A program made the translations under genes and the position numbers. This document shows, piece by piece, positions 22,648-34,421 of a DNA stretch of 64,000 nucleotides. The stretch covers positions 62,001 to 126,000 of the forward strand of contig MNCI01010116.1 of the NCBI GenBank assembly GCA_015680685.1, written 5' to 3'. How positions within the stretch are numbered: the stretch's first letter is position 1; each line of letters opens with the position of its first letter. The stretch comes from Gnetum montanum. Taxonomy: Eukaryota > Streptophyta > Gnetopsida > Gnetales > Gnetaceae. Below the pieces are notes generated by a model that was not told where the DNA came from, did no database searches, and saw nothing but the letters and a program-made list of their open reading frames with translations.

Positions 22648-23100
22648 CTCGGCCTCCTTTACGCAGATCGCACAAGTTTACGCTGAGAACGATTGTCTAC
22701 GCTGACGCCTGAAATCCTGCACTCCGCGTCTATGCTGGGGTTTAGTGTTGGGCGTCTACGCTAAGGGTTACTCTTCGGCGTCTATGCTCGCAGGTAAATT
22801 TACGCTTACGCCAGGGCACGATTATCTACGCTTACAGTTTAACAGTTTACGCTCGGTCGCTTACGCTCACGATTCAAAGTAATAAACAAATGAAACCCCC
22901 CCCCCCTTTCTTTATATAGCGCTCCGCTAACGCTGACGCCACCGTTTACGCCGCCGTTACTCCTTTTTGCCATTTTGTGCCTTTGTACTTATTTTTTGCT
23001 AAAATTTGCCTGAAAATAATGTAAAAATTATTAAAAATAGAGATTATTACGTCCTGGTTCCCCCGTGGACCTCATTTCACAAGTTTACGCTGAACATTCT
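22648..23100 (-). promoter_or_regulatory. Probable promoter and 5' leader of the B antisense gene
   Basis: On the minus strand a canonical TATA box, GCTATATAAAG (core at 22918-22911), lies about 265 bp upstream of the ATG at 22647. It is next to a poly-G/C run at 22895-22906. Between the TATA box and the ATG are further TTTACGCT/CTACGCT motifs. The position and strand fit a dedicated promoter for the antisense gene rather than for pol. Confidence 0.6.
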
Positions 23101-23117
23101 TGTGTAAACCGCATTAA

Positions 23118-23350
23118 GGCCCGGTATGGCCTTAAACTGCCATTCAGGCCCGGTACGGCCTTAAACTGCCATTTCCCAGCCCAGTGATGGCCCGGTATGG
23201 CCTTAAACTACCATTGAGGCCCGGTACGGCCTTAAACTGCCATTTCCCAACCCAGTGACGGCCCGGTATGGCCTTAAACTGCCACTTACTGCCCGGTATG
23301 GCCTTAAACTGCCACTTGTGGCCCGGTATGGCCTTAAACTGCCATATGTC
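23118..23350. repeat. Seven-copy repeat upstream of B pol
   Basis: The core GGCCCGGTATGGCCTTAAAC occurs seven times (first at 23118), with spacers of 29-42 bp, some carrying CCCAGCCCAGTGA. Apparent frames translating as GSLRPYRA repeats are only the repeat read through. The TTAAACT core links it to the repeats after gag-pro and after integrase. Confidence 0.88.
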
Positions 23351-23406
23351 CCGGTGTGACGATAATCCACTATTATGCATGTACACATAGTTTAAAATTA
23401 CGAAAA

Positions 23407-23491
23407 AGCATAGAACGTTTCCCCTTTCTCTTATTCAGCTCTCTGTTTNAGCATAGAACGTTTCCCCTTTCTCTTATTCAGCTCTCTGTTT
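23407..23491. other. Single-N join flanked by a 42-bp exact duplication
   Basis: Bases 23407-23448 and 23450-23491 are the same 42 bp separated by one N at 23449. This looks like two contig ends that overlap but were not merged. The true sequence probably has one copy, leaving a single pyrimidine tract before the pol splice acceptor. Confidence 0.85.
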
Positions 23492-23497
23492 ATTGGC

Positions 23498-23500
23498 AGG
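23498..23500 (+). promoter_or_regulatory. Candidate splice acceptor before B pol
   Basis: TTTATTGGCAG|G lies 11 bases before the pol ATG at 23511, downstream of the pyrimidine-rich CCCCTTTCTCTTATTCAG. Element A has GTTTTGCAG|G 12 bases before its ATG (minus strand, 6938-6936). Conservation suggests that pol could be joined to gag-pro by splicing out the antisense-gene region. The donor was not identified. Confidence 0.5.
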
Positions 23501-23510
23501 AGCAAGCTCA

Positions 23511-26500
23511 ATGGACTACCAGCATTTAACCACATTGTTAATCATTGACGGACCATATGGCAAAATTGCACGAGACATTAACATAAATCTCATCAACTTG
23601 AGTTGAGCAACAGACGACGTAGTCATAGCCTCAGCACAGCAAACAACAGATGATTACGAAGGCATGACAAAATTCCTGGACATAGAAGTCGAGAATATCA
23701 CCGAAGACCCATTGGCCGAAACCCCCATTACCATGCCTGATGCGGAAATCAAAGTTTTAAAATTAAGCATGCTATTACAACCGCACTTGGCCAAAGACAT
23801 CAAGAATGTGCTTAGGGAAAATATAAAAGCCTTCACTTGGTCCTATACGGACATGCCCGGGTTAGACCCTAGAATTTTCCAACACAACATTATTCTTGAC
23901 CTGAAATTGAGACCGGTAAAACAAAAGGCACGAAAGGTTAGACCCGAGGTGGCATTGGCAGTTCGCAATGAGATCACCAAGCTTTATCAAGCCGGTTTCA
24001 TTCAGACTATTGATTATGCCGAGTGGGTGTCCAACATGGTCATTGTCCTAAAGAAAAATGGAAGCATTCGCTTATGCATTGACTTCCGAGATCTAAATGT
24101 TGCAAACATAAAAGATGATTTTCCTCTACCCAGCATCGATCAACTTGTTGACTCAACTGCTGGGCACGCCTTATTGTCTTTTATGGATGGCTTCTCGGGA
24201 TACAATCAAATATGTATCAACCTGGAACATCAACTTAGGACAACCTTTATGACACCATGGGGAACCTTTTGCTATATAATGATGCCCTTTGGTCTCAAGA
24301 ACGCTGGAGCCACGTATCAAAGAGCGATGACATTTATCTTTAGTGATTATATGTTACGATCGCTTAACGATTACGTGGATGACATCGTAGTTAAATCAAA
24401 AATGGAAGAACAACATGTACAAGACCTCGACTTAGTCTTAAAGCGTTGTTTAAAGTATGAACTAAGACTTAATCCGAAAAAGTGCGTCTTCGGCATCAAA
24501 ACAGGCAAAATGCTAGGATTCATAGCCTCCGAAGCAGGGATACGGGTGGACCTCGATAAGGTTAAGGCCATAACAAACCTGAAACCACCAGGCAACCTGA
24601 CCGAACTTCGAGGTCTACAAGGTAGATTGCAGTTTATCAGGTGCTTCATAGAAAAACTGACGGACAAACTAAAACCTATGAACCACCTGTTACGCAAAAA
24701 CGTCCATTTTGAATGGACTCCGCAGTGCCAAGAAGCATTCGAAAACATCAAAACAACACTTGCCCCACTGCCTACGGTTTACCCGCCCAAAAACGATAAA
24801 CCGTTTTACATCTACCTTGCTACTTCGGAATCATCAATCGCATCTATGCTTTGCTAGAAACAAGATGATGGAACCGAAGTCCCTGTATGTTACTTGAGCC
24901 ATGCATTAGTTGCCCACGAGAAAAGGTACAACGACGTTGAGAAGTCATGTTTAGCTTTGGTCTTTTCCTTAAGAAAATGGCGACATTACCTCTTCCGTAA
25001 CCAGGTGTACATAATTTGCAAGGACAATGTACTAAGAGCCATAACAGGGAACATTTACGAAACAAGTCGAATAGCTCGGTGGAAAGCCATGATAGCCGAG
25101 TTTGACCTGTACTACGTAGCGCAATCATCAGTCAAGGGTGAAGCCATAGCAAACCAAATGGCCACATCACCAACACGTGATCAAGCGACTATAGAGCCAG
25201 AATTCCCAGATGAAAATATAAGCACCATCGACACAGTGCCCAATGACAACGATGCCATCCTAAACTTCGACGGAGCATCCACCTCTCGAGGAGGAAGTGC
25301 AGCCGCTGTTATCACCTATCCCTCCGGGGAGATCCGACCCTTTGCTTATCGTTTCAACTTTCATTGCACCAACAATATAGCAGAGTATGAAGGTCTCCTT
25401 AGAGGCCTCGCGGCAGCACTGGCTTCAGAAATCACATGGCTTGTGGTTAGAGGAGACTCACAACTAGTCCTAAACCAAGTCACAGACGTCTATACATGTA
25501 AAGCCCAACACCTACAATCATACTGCGACTTGGAAAAACACCTAATGAGGCGATTCAAAAACATCGATGTGCAACACGTTTCTAGAAATGATAACACCAT
25601 CGCAAACGTGTTAGCGACGTTAGCATTAAACATATCGCCAGACATGTTCCATGCATTACCAAGCTCTGTAATCAATTGTGCCAAACCGATAATCGATACT
25701 CCCGACATGTTGCCAATTGCATCTGTTAGTACAAAAATCGCGTAAGAATGGTACGACCATAAAAGAATACCTTCTACGCGGTGAAACACCACGACATCTA
25801 ACAAATGCATAGAAAGACACCGTGCGGAAATGTTCTAAGCAGTATACCCTGGTAGGGGATACACTGTGTCGTCGATCCTACAAAGGCATATTGGTAACAT
25901 GCGTCAATAGTATCGATGCCCAAACCATTGTTGATCAAGTACATGAGGGACTATGCGGAGGACACATAGCGCCAAAAGCCATGGCAACAAAAATCAGATG
26001 CTTAGGCTACTATTGGCCGCACATGGAGTATGACTGTCTCTCCAAGGTTAAAACATGTAACACTTGTCAAAAACACAGCAATCTAATACATGTCCTGCCA
26101 AATGAGTTGCATACAACACAAATCACATGGCCCTTTCAAAAGTGGGGATTGGACCTTATCGGCCCAATAATACCCTCATCTTCTGCAGGGCATAGTTTCA
26201 TTATAACCGCAACCAAATATTTCACGAAGTGGGTAGAAGCAGCTCCACTTTAGAAAACTACATCTAAACATATATGCAATTTCATCCTCGAAAACATTGT
26301 AACCCGTTTCGGTATTCCCATGACAATCATCACTGATAACGGGCCACAATTTAGCAGTGCCGAAACCCAAACCTTTTGTGACAGTCTGGGGATCAAACAC
26401 TCGTTTTCATCCCCTTACTATCCTCAGAGCAATGGACAAGTGGAAGCAACAAACAAGACGATTATTGCAATACTTAAGAAAATGCTTACCCAGAGCAAAA

Positions 26501-26985
26501 GGAAGTGGCACGAACAATTGGTGTACGCATTATGGGCATACTGTACTACGCATCGAACTTCAACAGGTAAAACACCATATAGTCTTGTTTATGGTTCAGA
26601 AGCTATTTTACCTTTGGAATTACAGGTACCATCTTTAAGGATCACACTCTCCGGACTCCTCGATGACGGGTAGAACAATGATCTACACATCATTGACCTC
26701 GACTCGGTGGAAGAGGAATGCATACACGCACTTGACTAAATCGAATGGTACCAAAAACAACAATGGCAATGACATTGGCATAACATCAACAAGCGCCCTA
26801 TCAAAGAAGGTGACCTTGTGCTTAAGGCTGTTCGGGAACACCTGGACAAATTCTCAGCCAACTGGGAAGGGCCTTACTTGGTCACTAAAGCATTTGACAA
26901 TGGAGCATTCAAGCTAGCTGACGTGGAAGGAAACGAGCTTGCCAATCTGACCAATCACTTGTACCTAAAATCGTTTTACGTTTGA
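23511..26985 (+). pseudogene. pol: Element B pol: RT, two RNase H domains, integrase
   Basis: It starts at ATG 23511, in a frame open except for a TGA at 23604, and ends at TGA 26983-26985. RT (about 23900-24480) has FRDLN, FMDGFSGYNQI, MPFGLKNAGATYQ and the catalytic YVDD (about 24374). RNase H follows, then a linker and the archaeal-type second RNase H (LNFDGAS, NNIAEYEGLL; about 25260-25640), a Tat-lineage hallmark. Integrase has an HHCC finger (HEGLCGGHIA ... CNTCQ, about 25945-26065) and an apparently intact D,D-35-E core (LDLIGP, TDNGPQF, GQVEATNK). Stops at 24855, 25743, 26251 and a few later points, plus a frameshift near 25760, disable it. Several stops are CAG-to-TAG when compared with A. 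Confidence 0.93.
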
Positions 26986-28441
26986 GTATAAGCTCAGGTA
27001 CGTGCAAGTCCTGGAATCACGACTATAAACTGATACCACAGCTCGTCCTGCAATCACGACGGTAAACTGATACCACAGAACAGTCCTTGGTTATGACTTA
27101 AAACTGACACCACAACTGTCCTGGCATCATGACAATAAACTGATACCCCACAGTGTCTGCAATGACGATAACCTAGCACCCGTCCGGCATGACAGTAAAC
27201 TGCCACCGTCACAACCATCAGAGTCCGCTAAGACTATAAACTAGCTTGCCTCTGCATGGTCCGCTAAGACTTGAAACTGGCAACGTAACGTCCGCCACGA
27301 CGCTAAATGGGCAATGTCCAACAGGTTACGACATAAAACTAACCCATGATAGTCCGCTAAGACTATAAACTGGCACGTTTATCTCCAGCTCTTCACTCTA
27401 TAGCCACACTCATTCATCAGAATCACTACATCGCTCAACGGCACACAATCTCATCAACGTCGCAGACATTCATACACAGTGCTCAGAATCTCCTCCAGTA
27501 TTTTTGTTCCATCTGCAGCCGTTCAAATCTGAGCTCGCTTATTCACCATTGGTTTTCTTGTCTCCTTGGAGTTGTGTTTGCAGGATGACACCCCGAGGCG
27601 TTCACACAAGAATGCATCTCATCGCAAGCAGCAAGATGGGACAATGTTCACAACACACATGACGGGATTAAATCAAACCGTTCACTAGTACATTCCCATT
27701 CCCGGTATATTCATTATCTGTTTACCAACCTCCAATACACCGAACACATTCAAAACTTTGAGCACACTGTTGCATACTGCAACACGTTACAACAGTTGCA
27801 ACACACGGCTTGGCACTTGAGCATGAGTACACGATCAATGCAAACCTCCAAAATATTTCTAAAAAAAAATAAAAGAAAAAAAAAAGAGGTGAGACCCTTG
27901 GCACTTCCCATATAAGCCCTAGGTGTGAAGGCAGTTGTCTCAAAATCAAGTACTCATGTCCAAAACGGTTAAGAAGCATTCAGTTGCATGGCTTTGGCTA
28001 TTCGTCAATAGGCCCCCTCTAAACATTAAACATGGGCCCTGTTCCTCCAAAGAATGTAACACATCCTCCCATGGCTTTGGTTTTGCCAACAAGTTCTCTT
28101 GAATACTAACCAAGAGCCTTGTTTCGCTAAAGGACGCACATCGCATGTTTGAATTCCGAGTCTGCTAAACAATGGCTATTGACGAGGACCGGCATGCCGC
28201 ACACCCAAGCATCCCATTTTCCCAGCATAATTCCTTAGGCAGTCACCAATCCCTATAATCCCTTTCCTCCTACTAGCTGCAAATTTCACTTTTTCAATCC
28301 CATGTACTACTGAACACAGTGAGATGATGTCTAGTCAAGTGGCAAAGAATAAAGTCTATATCAAGTTGCTTGTGGTGTTTTGCACTTCTTTGTCGACACT
28401 TCTCAGGTTGATTCCTCCAAGCATCAACAAAGAGGGGCCAA
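26986..28441 (+). other. Element B 3' untranslated region, repeats and polypurine tract
   Basis: Degenerate repeats (27000-27380) with the core ACGACTATAAACTGATACC, drifting to CCGCTAAGACTATAAACT, follow integrase directly. From 27380 to 28425 I see no gene, although a poly-A/poly-G purine run lies at 27858-27890. The polypurine tract AAAGAGGGGCCAA at 28429-28441 abuts the 3' LTR. Confidence 0.75.
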
Positions 28442-29593
28442 TGAAACACGACAAAATTTCGAGCTTGGTACTTCTCCAGCAAAAAGCAGGTCCCTGGGAC
28501 CAACAGACAATCATGGCTATATTTGGTGTCACACATTGCAACTTTGGGATCGAAATACTTAGTTTTCACTAAGTATACTGTGCCAGCATATACGCCCAGT
28601 GTATACACCCAAGTTCACACCCGCAGCGTATACGCCCAGCGTAGACATCCAACTTACACGCCCGACGTACACGTCTCACATGTATGCTAGGTAGGTACAA
28701 TAGATGCATACGCCCGACGATGAAATCGAAAGACAACATGAAGATAGCACTGAAGAGCAAGAATTGAAGCAAGTCGGCAACCGTTAGCATATACGCCCCA
28801 GCGTATATGGCCAGCATCCATCAGCGTATACGCCTAGCGTCCATAGTATCTCCTCCCAAGTTCACACACGCCCAGCATGTCTAGCGTATACGCCGGCCTG
28901 ATGCAGCGTATACACCCCGCGTATACGCCCAGCAGATGTAATATGTTGTATATTTGTAAATTTCATGCACCCGGTCAACGTGCCACGTGTCTCCTAACCC
29001 GAGTCTAGCATAACAACTGGTATAAAAGCCCTGATTTTCCACTTCGTCCGGGTTGGTTGGCAAAAATCCTAGAGCATACCCAAGAGCAATTACGCTACGT
29101 GCCAGAGCTAAAACCCTCTTACGTTGGATAGTCCTATACGCTGGGCACACAGTCTCTACACTCCGCCTACAGCGCGAACCAGCCGAGTCATCCCTGCATC
29201 CACCGGGGCTTTTCGTCCGCCTTGTGTTCCATCGCAACTGCGTTAGACCGGTGCACTATACTTTGACTCTGTAATACCATTGTTTACAGTTTACGCTAAT
29301 TTCTTACATGTGTTTTTGTTTACGCTCGTTTACATTTACGCCCTGTCCGCATCTGTTACGCTGTTTACGCTCTCATTTACGCCCGTCACGCCGTTTACGC
29401 ATAGCCCAGCGTGTAGCACTTCGGTATACATTCGGGGAAATCCTTGTCTGATCAGCGTGCGGACCATCCAAGGTACTCTACCTTCGTGCATTCCAACTCA
29501 TCCTCAGGCGAAGGTAGGGTCTTCTGTGCATGCCCTGCAATCCCACGGTCTCTATTTCCTTCCAGCCGGGGACCAATGATTTCAGGTGGTACA
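28442..29593 (+). repeat. Element B 3' LTR
   Basis: TGAAACACGACAAAA ... GGTGGTACA, aligned end to end with the 5' LTR. It has the same palindromic motif array (28585-28930) and TATA box (29021-29028). Flanking ATTGC at 29594-29598 is the right target duplication; A's antisense exon 7 resumes after it. Confidence 0.93.
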
Positions 29594-30154
29594 ATTGCCT
29601 CTCTAGAAAGGGAAATGAATCTTCCTGGGGGAAGACTACCGTCCCTTCCTTCTTCCCTGAACCACCCCGATGGACTCTTGTGGAGAAGGGAAAGGTCAAG
29701 GCCGGAGCTAATCTAGGAGATGGGGTTTGGTTTGAGCTTACTGAGGAAGAAATTATGCAACGTCTGTGGGTTGGCCTAGAACAAATCCCTTTTGCTACCA
29801 ATGCAGGACCGTCACAGGTAAGTCGTAGTATTATTGTGTTTTTTTCATACCTAGTTTTGATGGCGATGTTAATATACGTGTCATATCTAATCGTAGGAAC
29901 GACCCGAGGAGGATCCTCAGTAGGATGAACATAATGAAGGTGATGGTCTTCACAAAGAGGTTCTACACAAAGTAGAGCGTAATGAAGATGTTTAATGCCA
30001 TGGTGAGCAACACCATGTGGAAGAGCCTCGCAGAGAGGGCTATCTTCACGAAGAGATGCCTTATGAAAAGGGTGGCCCCTATGAGGATGATTTGCTCAAA
30101 TTAGAGGTGGAGCTAGGAGATATGGGCAACAGTGGTGACAAGGGAGATGCATAG

Positions 30155-30770
30155 CGTGGCTATATTAGCCACGGTTTTATTGTGATGGAATGGAACAAGA
30201 GACAATATTTTCTTTTAACGTATTTAATGCACATTTTTTCTTGAGTTTAATGTTCTTTTGTTTATTTCATTTGTGTAAAGCATAAATGGAATCATAGGTT
30301 TTGGCGCTATGACAAGCCGCAGCTAGTTTAAGCGTGCAACGTAAATGGAGTTACTAGTTTAAAGCCATTGCAAGCCGCTAAATGATTCAAGTGTAAGGTG
30401 TAAATAAAATCATTAGCTTAAGGCCATTTCAGGCCTTTGATAGTTTTAGGCCATTTCGGGCCTTTGCTAGTTTTAGACCATTTCAGGCCTTTGCTAGTTT
30501 TAGGTGAGGGTAAGAGTAATGAATACAGCTGGTGGCAGCGTAAAGATAAGCATAAGCATAATGAGAATAGCTGGTGGGAGCGTAAATATAAGCGTAAATG
30601 TGATGAGCATAGCTGGTGGGAGCGTAAATATAAGCGTAAATGTGATGAACATAGCTGGTGGGAACGTAAATATAAGCGTAAATGTAATGAGCATTTGTAA
30701 AGCATAAATAGAATAGCTGGTAGAAACATGCACGTAAACTGCATGACATTTAGACAACACGGTTTATCTG
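30155..30770. repeat. Spacer with tandem repeats between A antisense gene and A gag-pro
   Basis: Three 28-bp units of GGCCATTTCAGGCCTTTGAT-type (30421-30504) are followed by four 42-bp units beginning AGCTGGTGGGAGCGTAAATA at 30527, 30569, 30611 and 30653. The 42-bp unit contains two AGCGTAAAT motifs. Hydrophobic Tyr-rich reading frames here are repeat translations. The layout parallels the repeats after B gag-pro. Confidence 0.88.
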
Positions 30771-33700
30771 CTAACTCTGTAGTTGTTTCTTAATTGCTTT
30801 TATCTTTAGTGACGCGTAAGGATGGGGAGATTTATGACTCTGTTCCTTCACGCCATAATCTTCCTCTTGGAATGGTAGTTCGGCCCAAATTAAGCTGTCA
30901 TCAGCCACTGCTTTAGCTTGTTCGAGTGTTTGGATAGGGGACTGGTCTTCGGGATTTTCTATTTTCGAACCCTATTCTGTTTTTATGTTATTGACAGCCC
31001 GAGGGGTCATTTCATCACCGTGGATGACCACTTCCCCTTCTGCGTAGGGCAGATGGATCTCCTGATGGATAGGTGATGAAACTGCCCTCAGTTGAGCTAA
31101 CCAAGACCTCCCTAGGATCAAGTTGAAGCCAGGCATCTCCTTGACGATAATAAATGTTGTGTTTGTGGGGAATTGGTTCCCTGCCACAAGTTGATGTGCA
31201 TTGTGCCTTTGATTTGCACTCGTGCTCTATTGAATGACTTTAAACACGACGTCATTGTAGGACTGATATGATCGATTAGGCCTAGTTTGTCCACTATGGG
31301 ATATGGAATGACATTGGCGGTAGTCCCGTCGTCTACATGTACTCTCTGGATTCGGTGTTGGCCAACCCAGATGGTGATGAACATGGATGCCGTTGTTACC
31401 TACCCCTTTTTTAGGTTATTCTTAATGGATTCGTCGCGAATGGCCCAGGTTTTTTAGCGGCGAGGGGAAGCATGATGGAATGAATTGCTTCTTCATCCGC
31501 TGGCAGGCTCTCGTCCACAAGTATGGACGTTAGCATATGAACCATGGCTTCACGATGTTTCTGTGACGTCATGAGTAAGTCATAAAGGCTGAATGTTGTA
31601 CTTTTTTGTTTTAGAGCTTGTTTGACTTGTGTAAAGGCGTCGAGGAGATCCCGCCCACGATCTTGCTGCCTGTCACCCTTTTCCTCTTCCATTCGCCCTA
31701 AGAGACGAATTTCTCGGGGAAGAGTGGCATTTGATCGAGGGCTGTGTTTTTTTGGGCTAGGAGGAGATGGTTGCATTTGTGTAACTTCGTCCTTTTTAAG
31801 AAGTGAGGCCAAGGGCACAGAAGCGAGGGGTTTAGGCTTGGGAAACCCCAGCGTAAGACAGTCTTTGGCCGTATTAGTTGTCATACCCCCTTCTCCTTTT
31901 TTGTTAAGTTGGGATTAGGGGGTTGACTTGGAGATTTTCCCCTGCATAGGAGGGGTAGCTGATGGTTTTGGCACCTTAATGATAAAGGGGCCTTAGGCGT
32001 AGGCGCGGGCTGGGTTGCAGCTCTATCGATAGCGGGCTGTCGAGCACTGGTCTGAGAAGGGGCTCAGAGGACAAAAGGTTACCTTGGAGCACCACTCGTT
32101 GATATTGATGGACTCGTTGTTTGGGGTGAGCGAGGGGGCACTCGCAACACAAAGGGATGCTTTGGCTGTGCCTGATTATCGCCCTCTGCACCTACCACAT
32201 TGATAATGTACCCTGCGTTATTTACATTTAACGGGTCTCGGTACACATGCATGGTTTGATTTTCTAGGCATGCTGGACTACTGCTGTCTAAGATCAAGTC
32301 ACCTTGATTGATTAGATGTTGAATGTCATATTTCAACACCCAGCAGTAATCCGTGTCATGACCACACAATTGATGGTAGTCGCAAAATTGGTCCAGCCTA
32401 AAGTTCTTGGGAACTGGCGGTTCGTTAGGTTGGGCCAAGGAGGGGTTCTTGAGCAGCTCACGATGGCGCCTGTGGCGTTTCAGAGCTTCCTCGAACACCA
32501 TCTTATGTCGGATATGGCCAGTTCCCAATAATTACTTCAGAAGTTTTGAAGGCTTTACAAGTAGGGTCGTGTAATTTGAGCGATCCTTACGCTCAAATTT
32601 AGGCCTCGGCTACGGAGGTGCTTCAAGGGCGAAAGGAGTTTCTTGATTGGCGCTGTTTGAGCTAGTTGTTGGCTCAGCAGGCTCCGCAGATGTTTTCTTG
32701 TTATTTTTTTTCTTCTTGGCCCCCTCAGCAACCATCGCTACTGTCGTCGTTGTAGCTTTTCCTTTGTCCTTACCCTTGTTGTGGGCATTTTTGTAGACCA
32801 CATACGTCGGATCTTTGCTAGCTTCCACCGCGTCTTGGATGTTGTTAGTCTAAGCAAAGGCTTGGCTGAGGGAGCGGGGAACGAGGTAGTACAACTTAGA
32901 CATGATAAAGTCGTTAATTGCCCCCTTGAAGATTCCAAATAGATGGGCCTCCGCGATGGGTTCGCGGATTTCATTCAAGGTGGTGCTCCACTTCTGTATA
33001 AACTTTTGAACCGACTCAAGCGGATCTTGCTTGACTTCCATGAGTTGGTCTAGCGTGAATTTCGGCTTCAGGTTGTACTTGAAACGAGTCACAAACTGAG
33101 TTAACAGCTCCTCCAAAGTTGAAATGGAAGCACGTGGGAGTACTCAATACCAGTCCAGAGCTTTACCCGTTAAGGACATAGCAAAGACACGTATGATAGT
33201 ATGTGGCCATTGTTACAATAGCAACGACTCTGACATGAAAGTAACTAAATGGGTGTTGGGATCACATTTTCCATTGTATTTCGTAAAATGGGGGAGTGGC
33301 ATCCCAGGCGGTAACGATAAAATAGGCACTACCGGACTAATAGGATCGTCATGGTAAAAATCCATGACTTGTACTGTATCAGAACTAGTAGCCTTGAGGC
33401 GTTTAACTTCCTCTCTAAGGGTCTGAATAAGCTGGAAGGCTTGATCTAGACCCGTGGACGGGGAGGTTGTTTGTAGAATGGCAGGAGGAGCCATGCTGGA
33501 TGGAAAAATAGGGGCAACTACCATTGGCTATGCCATTGGATACGTTGTTTGCATGGCCGGGGGCACAAATAACGATCTTGTAACAGGGTTCAGCGCCCGC
33601 GGGATCTGGTTTTGATGATGGGGAAGATGGAACATCTGCGTATGATGCATAATGAGAGGCATGTTTGGAACCCACCATGCTATAGTGGCAGGCCCCGTCG

Positions 33701-34421
33701 TGTGAGTCGAGATGAACATAGGTGTTGTATGTAATTGTGAAGTAGGTATCGCATGTACATGTGGTGACATGGGTGCAGGTGCACAATGAGATGGATTAGG
33801 TAATTGCACCAGCTGAGGAATGATTTGTGATGGGCTGTCGCCTGGAAGGATAGTCAGAGAGAGAAAACGTAGGTGTGGTGAGTGTGGGGCTCGATTAGTA
33901 TTAGATAGTGTCAAGGATGTGGTAACCATGAACAACGGATTTATGCGGGATGTCATGGAGGGAGGGGCCATGGTGAAATTAGCATGACTGCCTCCCTCAG
34001 AGTGGGAGTCTAGATTGTCTTGCCCGTCATGAAGCATTTCATCACGGAACAACTCCTCTAATTATTCTGGCGATGTCTTAGCCATCAACATTTGATCTAG
34101 GATCCACTTTTGTTGATCTGTCAAGGATACAGTGGTGTTATGTGAAGGAACAAATTCCTTCTCGTTGCAGTATATGAACTCGTATTCTCGCTTTTCTTCG
34201 AGTTCTTGTGGATACATGGGCAGGTTTGCTGCTAGTTTAGCACAAAGAAAATTGTAGTGTTCCTTGCGCTAAGCGTGTCCCTCTGGCTCTTTGTTTTGAA
34301 GCCTGAGGGAGTGGTGTGGTCACATCGGACTAGTTGATGGCTCGACCACAGGAGGCATAACTTTCATGGTCCAAGGATTCTCGAGGTTGGCAGTGCCAAC
34401 AGCAGTGGTTGATGTAGCCAT
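30771..34421 (-). pseudogene. gag-pro: Element A gag-pro (decayed)
   Basis: It starts at ATG 34421. The same frame runs to about 32080 with several stops, after which frameshifts occur (about 31900 and 31200). It contains the N-terminal SLRLQ segment aligned with B, a Pro/His/Thr-rich linker, the capsid-type core (FVTRFKYNLKPKF, about 33090), a zinc knuckle FCDYH...GHDTDYC (about 32395-32345) with its His intact, about three PFVLRVPP-like units, and a retropepsin-like protease (VHVDDGTTAN, about 31340; ILGRSWLAQL, about 31105). The conserved WAELPF near the C-terminus is also in B. The protease has D-D-G where retropepsins usually have D-[ST]-G, as in B. Confidence 0.88.

Larger units (their letters stand above)
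11378..29593 (+). mobile_element. Element B: Tat-like Ty3/gypsy retrotransposon with antisense gene
   Basis: The better preserved member of the A family, nested in A in the opposite orientation. Its order is 5' LTR 11378-12528, primer-binding site 12534, gag-pro 13267-17550, tandem repeats, an antisense gene on the minus strand 22647-18165, more repeats, pol 23511-26985, repeats, polypurine tract 28429-28441, and 3' LTR 28442-29593. The two LTRs are almost equal in length (1,151 and 1,152 bp) and differ by about 5% over the first 150 bp, nearly all transitions. A limited number of stops, mostly at former CAG or CAA codons, and one pol frameshift show recent inactivity. It inserted after A, because it splits A's antisense gene. 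Confidence 0.93.
7524..30154 (+). pseudogene. Element A antisense gene: FCP1-like and mobile-domain protein, split by element B
   Basis: A spliced gene oriented against element A. Exons placed from splice signals and from agreement with the B copy are: 7524-7642, 8154-8603, 8702-8976, 9084-10133, 10251-10436, 10568-10696, 10781-11377 continuing at 29599-29817, and 29897-30154. Introns start GTAAGT, GTAAGT, GTAAAC, GTAAGT, GTAAGT, GTATGT and GTAAGT and end in AG. Intron phases are the same as in B. Exon 2 resembles the FCP1/NLI-interacting-factor HAD fold; exon 4 resembles plant transposon-type domains (GLMDLF, DLFGVP); exon 7 is predicted coiled coil; exon 8 is acidic. In-frame stops occur near 8494, 9166, 9467 and 9552, at 10366, 10573, and in exons 7 and 8, many at former CAG, CGA or TGG codons. 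Element B lies in exon 7. The role is unknown. Confidence 0.75.

Noticed and set aside
23118-23388. Regularly repeated array before B pol, CRISPR-like at first glance
   Set aside because: Spacers are related to each other, the context is a plant retroelement, and no cas genes exist. Reading frames here (SLRPYRA repeats) are repeat translations.
27858-27890. Purine-rich/poly-A tract considered as the B polypurine tract
   Set aside because: It is over 500 bp from the 3' LTR; the tract at 28429-28441 abuts the LTR and matches element A.
30418-30760. Hydrophobic Tyr/Ala-rich repetitive frames resembling a secreted repeat protein
   Set aside because: All frames through the 42-bp repeat are open by chance; the block sits in the retroelement spacer with no start context or homologue in B.
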